Shown here: piece by piece, positions 5,578 to 6,310 of the stretch
Layout of the letters: the number at the start of each line of letters is the position of its first letter
Position numbering within the stretch: position 1 is the first letter of the stretch
Source: Cyanobacteria bacterium M_surface_7_m2_040
Lineage (GTDB): Bacteria > Cyanobacteriota > Cyanobacteriia > PCC-6307 > Cyanobiaceae
Length of the DNA: 6,310 nt
NCBI GenBank assembly: GCA_016882555.1
Contig: VGPQ01000086.1
Span: 1 to 6,310, forward strand
Direction of reading: 5' to 3'
Translations under genes and position numbers: made by a program
The notes under the pieces: generated by a model
What the model was told of the DNA's origin: nothing
The model's database searches: none
The model's input: the letters and a program-made list of their open reading frames with translations, nothing else

Positions 5578-6144
5578 ATGCCCGACGCCAAACCAGACGC
5601 CACTTCTGACAGCAAGCCCGTTGCAGCCCCTGCGGGGCCGGTGAGCCAGTGGCTCAAGGGCCAGGGTTTCGATCACGATGCGCTGCCGGCCGACCATCTG
5701 GGCGTCGAGGTGATCGGCGTTGAAGCCCCCTTTCTGCCCCTGGTGGCCACGGCGCTCAAGGCCTACGGTTTCGACTACCTGCAATGCCAGGGCGGTTACG
5801 ACGAGGGCCCAGGGGGGCGCCTGGTGAGCTTCTACCAGCTGGTGAAGCTGGCGGCGCTGGCCGATCGCTCCACCGCAGCCCAGCACCTGCCGGCCGAGGT
5901 GAAGCCCGAGGAAGTGCGGCTCAAGGTGTTTCTCGCCCGCGATGGCGACCTCACGATCCCCAGCCTCTACGGCCTGTTTCGCGGTGCCGACTGGCAGGAA
6001 CGTGAAACCTTCGACATGTACGGCATTCAGTTCGAAGGCCACCCCCATCCCAAGCGCCTGCTGATGCCCGAAGACTGGAAGGGCTACCCCCTGCGCAAGG
6101 ACTACGTGCAGCCCGACTTCTACGAAATGCAGGACGCCTATTGA
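5578..6144 (+). CDS. ndhJ: NAD(P)H-quinone oxidoreductase subunit J
   Basis: NdhJ (NuoC type, 30-kDa family) is a soluble subunit of the peripheral arm of NDH-1, packed against NdhH and NdhK. The clearest evidence is the family signature [20 protein letters not shown] (141-160) followed by [16 protein letters not shown] (161-176). The core before it includes [20 protein letters not shown] (60-79), as in cyanobacterial homologues. The 188-residue length is within the family range. The first 20 residues ([20 protein letters not shown]) are a polar, Pro/Ala-rich lead of the kind that varies between species; the ATG at 5578 is the only ATG before the core and has ACGCC in front, as ndhK does, without a clear ribosome binding site. 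It is the last recognised gene of the ndhCKJ unit, whose order is standard in cyanobacteria and chloroplasts. Confidence 0.97.
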   Translation: MPDAKPDATSDSKPVAAPAGPVSQWLKGQGFDHDALPADHLGVEVIGVEAPFLPLVATALKAYGFDYLQCQGGYDEGPGGRLVSFYQLVKLAALADRSTAAQHLPAEVKPEEVRLKVFLARDGDLTIPSLYGLFRGADWQERETFDMYGIQFEGHPHPKRLLMPEDWKGYPLRKDYVQPDFYEMQDAY

Positions 6145-6170
6145 GCGCTGCCAGTTTCCCTGCCCTGTTG

Positions 6171-6187
6171 GGTTGAACGCTTCAACC
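6171..6187. repeat. Short hairpin downstream of ndhJ
   Basis: GGTTGAA (6171-6177) and TTCAACC (6181-6187) are exact reverse complements around a 3-base CGC loop, 27 bp after the ndhJ stop and between two converging genes. Neither strand has a T run after it, so it is not a textbook intrinsic terminator, but it could act as a processing or bidirectional 3'-end hairpin. Confidence 0.4.
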
Positions 6188-6226
6188 TTGGACCGCTCGA
6201 GCAACTAGTCGTCCCTGAACTCTGAA

Positions 6227-6310
6227 TCAGGCTCTGAGCATCGTTTTGTAGAAGCGCAGCACCGCGATCGCCAGGCTGCGGGGGTCATGCCTCAGGGTGG
6301 CCGTGGGCCG
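6227..6310 (-). CDS. Possible C-terminus of an unidentified minus-strand gene (partial)
   Basis: Reading the minus strand inward from the right edge, a frame without stops gives 27 codons ending in TGA at 6229-6227. The residues are RPTATLRHDPRSLAIAVLRF followed by YKTMLRA, a plausible basic, amphipathic protein end with codon use like the neighbours. I do not recognise the family. It would converge on ndhJ with an 82-bp gap. The piece is short enough for an open frame by chance in GC-rich DNA, so it is tentative. Confidence 0.4.
   Translation of the reverse strand, partial: RPTATLRHDPRSLAIAVLRFYKTMLRA
6264..6271. repeat. HIP1 palindrome GCGATCGC
   Basis: A second copy of the cyanobacterial octamer, in the possible partial gene at the right edge. 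I found two copies in the window, too few to judge whether the genome is enriched. Confidence 0.55.

Noticed and set aside
5533..6204. A 223-codon minus-strand frame opposite ndhJ
   Set aside because: ndhJ carries the full family signature on the plus strand; this frame has no recognisable motif and only mirrors its codon pattern.
1..6310. CRISPR array, tRNA, rRNA or insertion-sequence ends
   Set aside because: No regularly spaced repeats, tRNA-like cloverleaf, rRNA segment, transposase frame or terminal inverted repeats were seen; nearly the whole window is covered by identified genes.

Overview
The window is chromosomal DNA of a GC-rich cyanobacterium. Two hallmark clusters of oxygenic phototrophs lie back to back: the photosystem II assembly cluster rubA-ycf48-psbE-psbF-psbL-psbJ (minus strand) and the NDH-1 cluster ndhC-ndhK-ndhJ (plus strand). 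The high GC content, the 66-residue PsbJ with an N-terminal extension and the sequence style of RubA and Ycf48 suggest a picocyanobacterium of the Synechococcus/Cyanobium type. That assignment is an inference from family knowledge, not a database result.

Layout. Positions 1-1010 (+) hold the 3' part of a nucleotide-sugar dehydratase gene of the WbpM/CapD/FlaA1 family, cut by the window edge. Positions 993-1749 (-) hold an overlapping two-gene unit: a MNT-type minimal nucleotidyltransferase followed by a HEPN-domain protein. The HEPN gene converges on the dehydratase gene and the two overlap by 18 bp at their 3' ends. A strong intrinsic terminator at 1780-1808 separates this pair from the psb operon. 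Positions 1838-2600 (-) carry psbJ, psbL, psbF and psbE. psbF (2206-2343) and the short psbL (2072-2191) were placed by direct translation. Positions 2717-4290 (-) carry ycf48 and rubA. Positions 4291-4421 are the divergent intergenic region between rubA and ndhC. Positions 4422-6144 (+) carry ndhC, ndhK and ndhJ. After ndhJ the final ~165 bp hold a small hairpin and, on the minus strand, what looks like the last 27 codons of an unidentified gene entering from beyond the right edge.

How the genes work together. RubA (membrane rubredoxin) and Ycf48 (beta-propeller lipoprotein) act in assembly of the photosystem II reaction centre. PsbE and PsbF form cytochrome b559, and PsbL and PsbJ are small subunits beside it, so the minus-strand cluster couples assembly factors with their early clients. 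NdhC, NdhK and NdhJ are three subunits of the thylakoid NDH-1 complex (cyclic electron flow, respiration, CO2 uptake): NdhC is a membrane subunit, and NdhK (bearing cluster N2) and NdhJ belong to the peripheral arm.

No clearly new biological system is visible. The least ordinary part is the MNT/HEPN pair: the nucleotidyltransferase has Leu in place of the near-invariant Ser of its GS motif, and its HEPN partner lacks an evident RNase motif. Smaller oddities are a long acidic Pro/Ala/Glu extension on RubA, hairpins after ycf48 and inside the ndhK tail, and an identical sequence just before several start codons.
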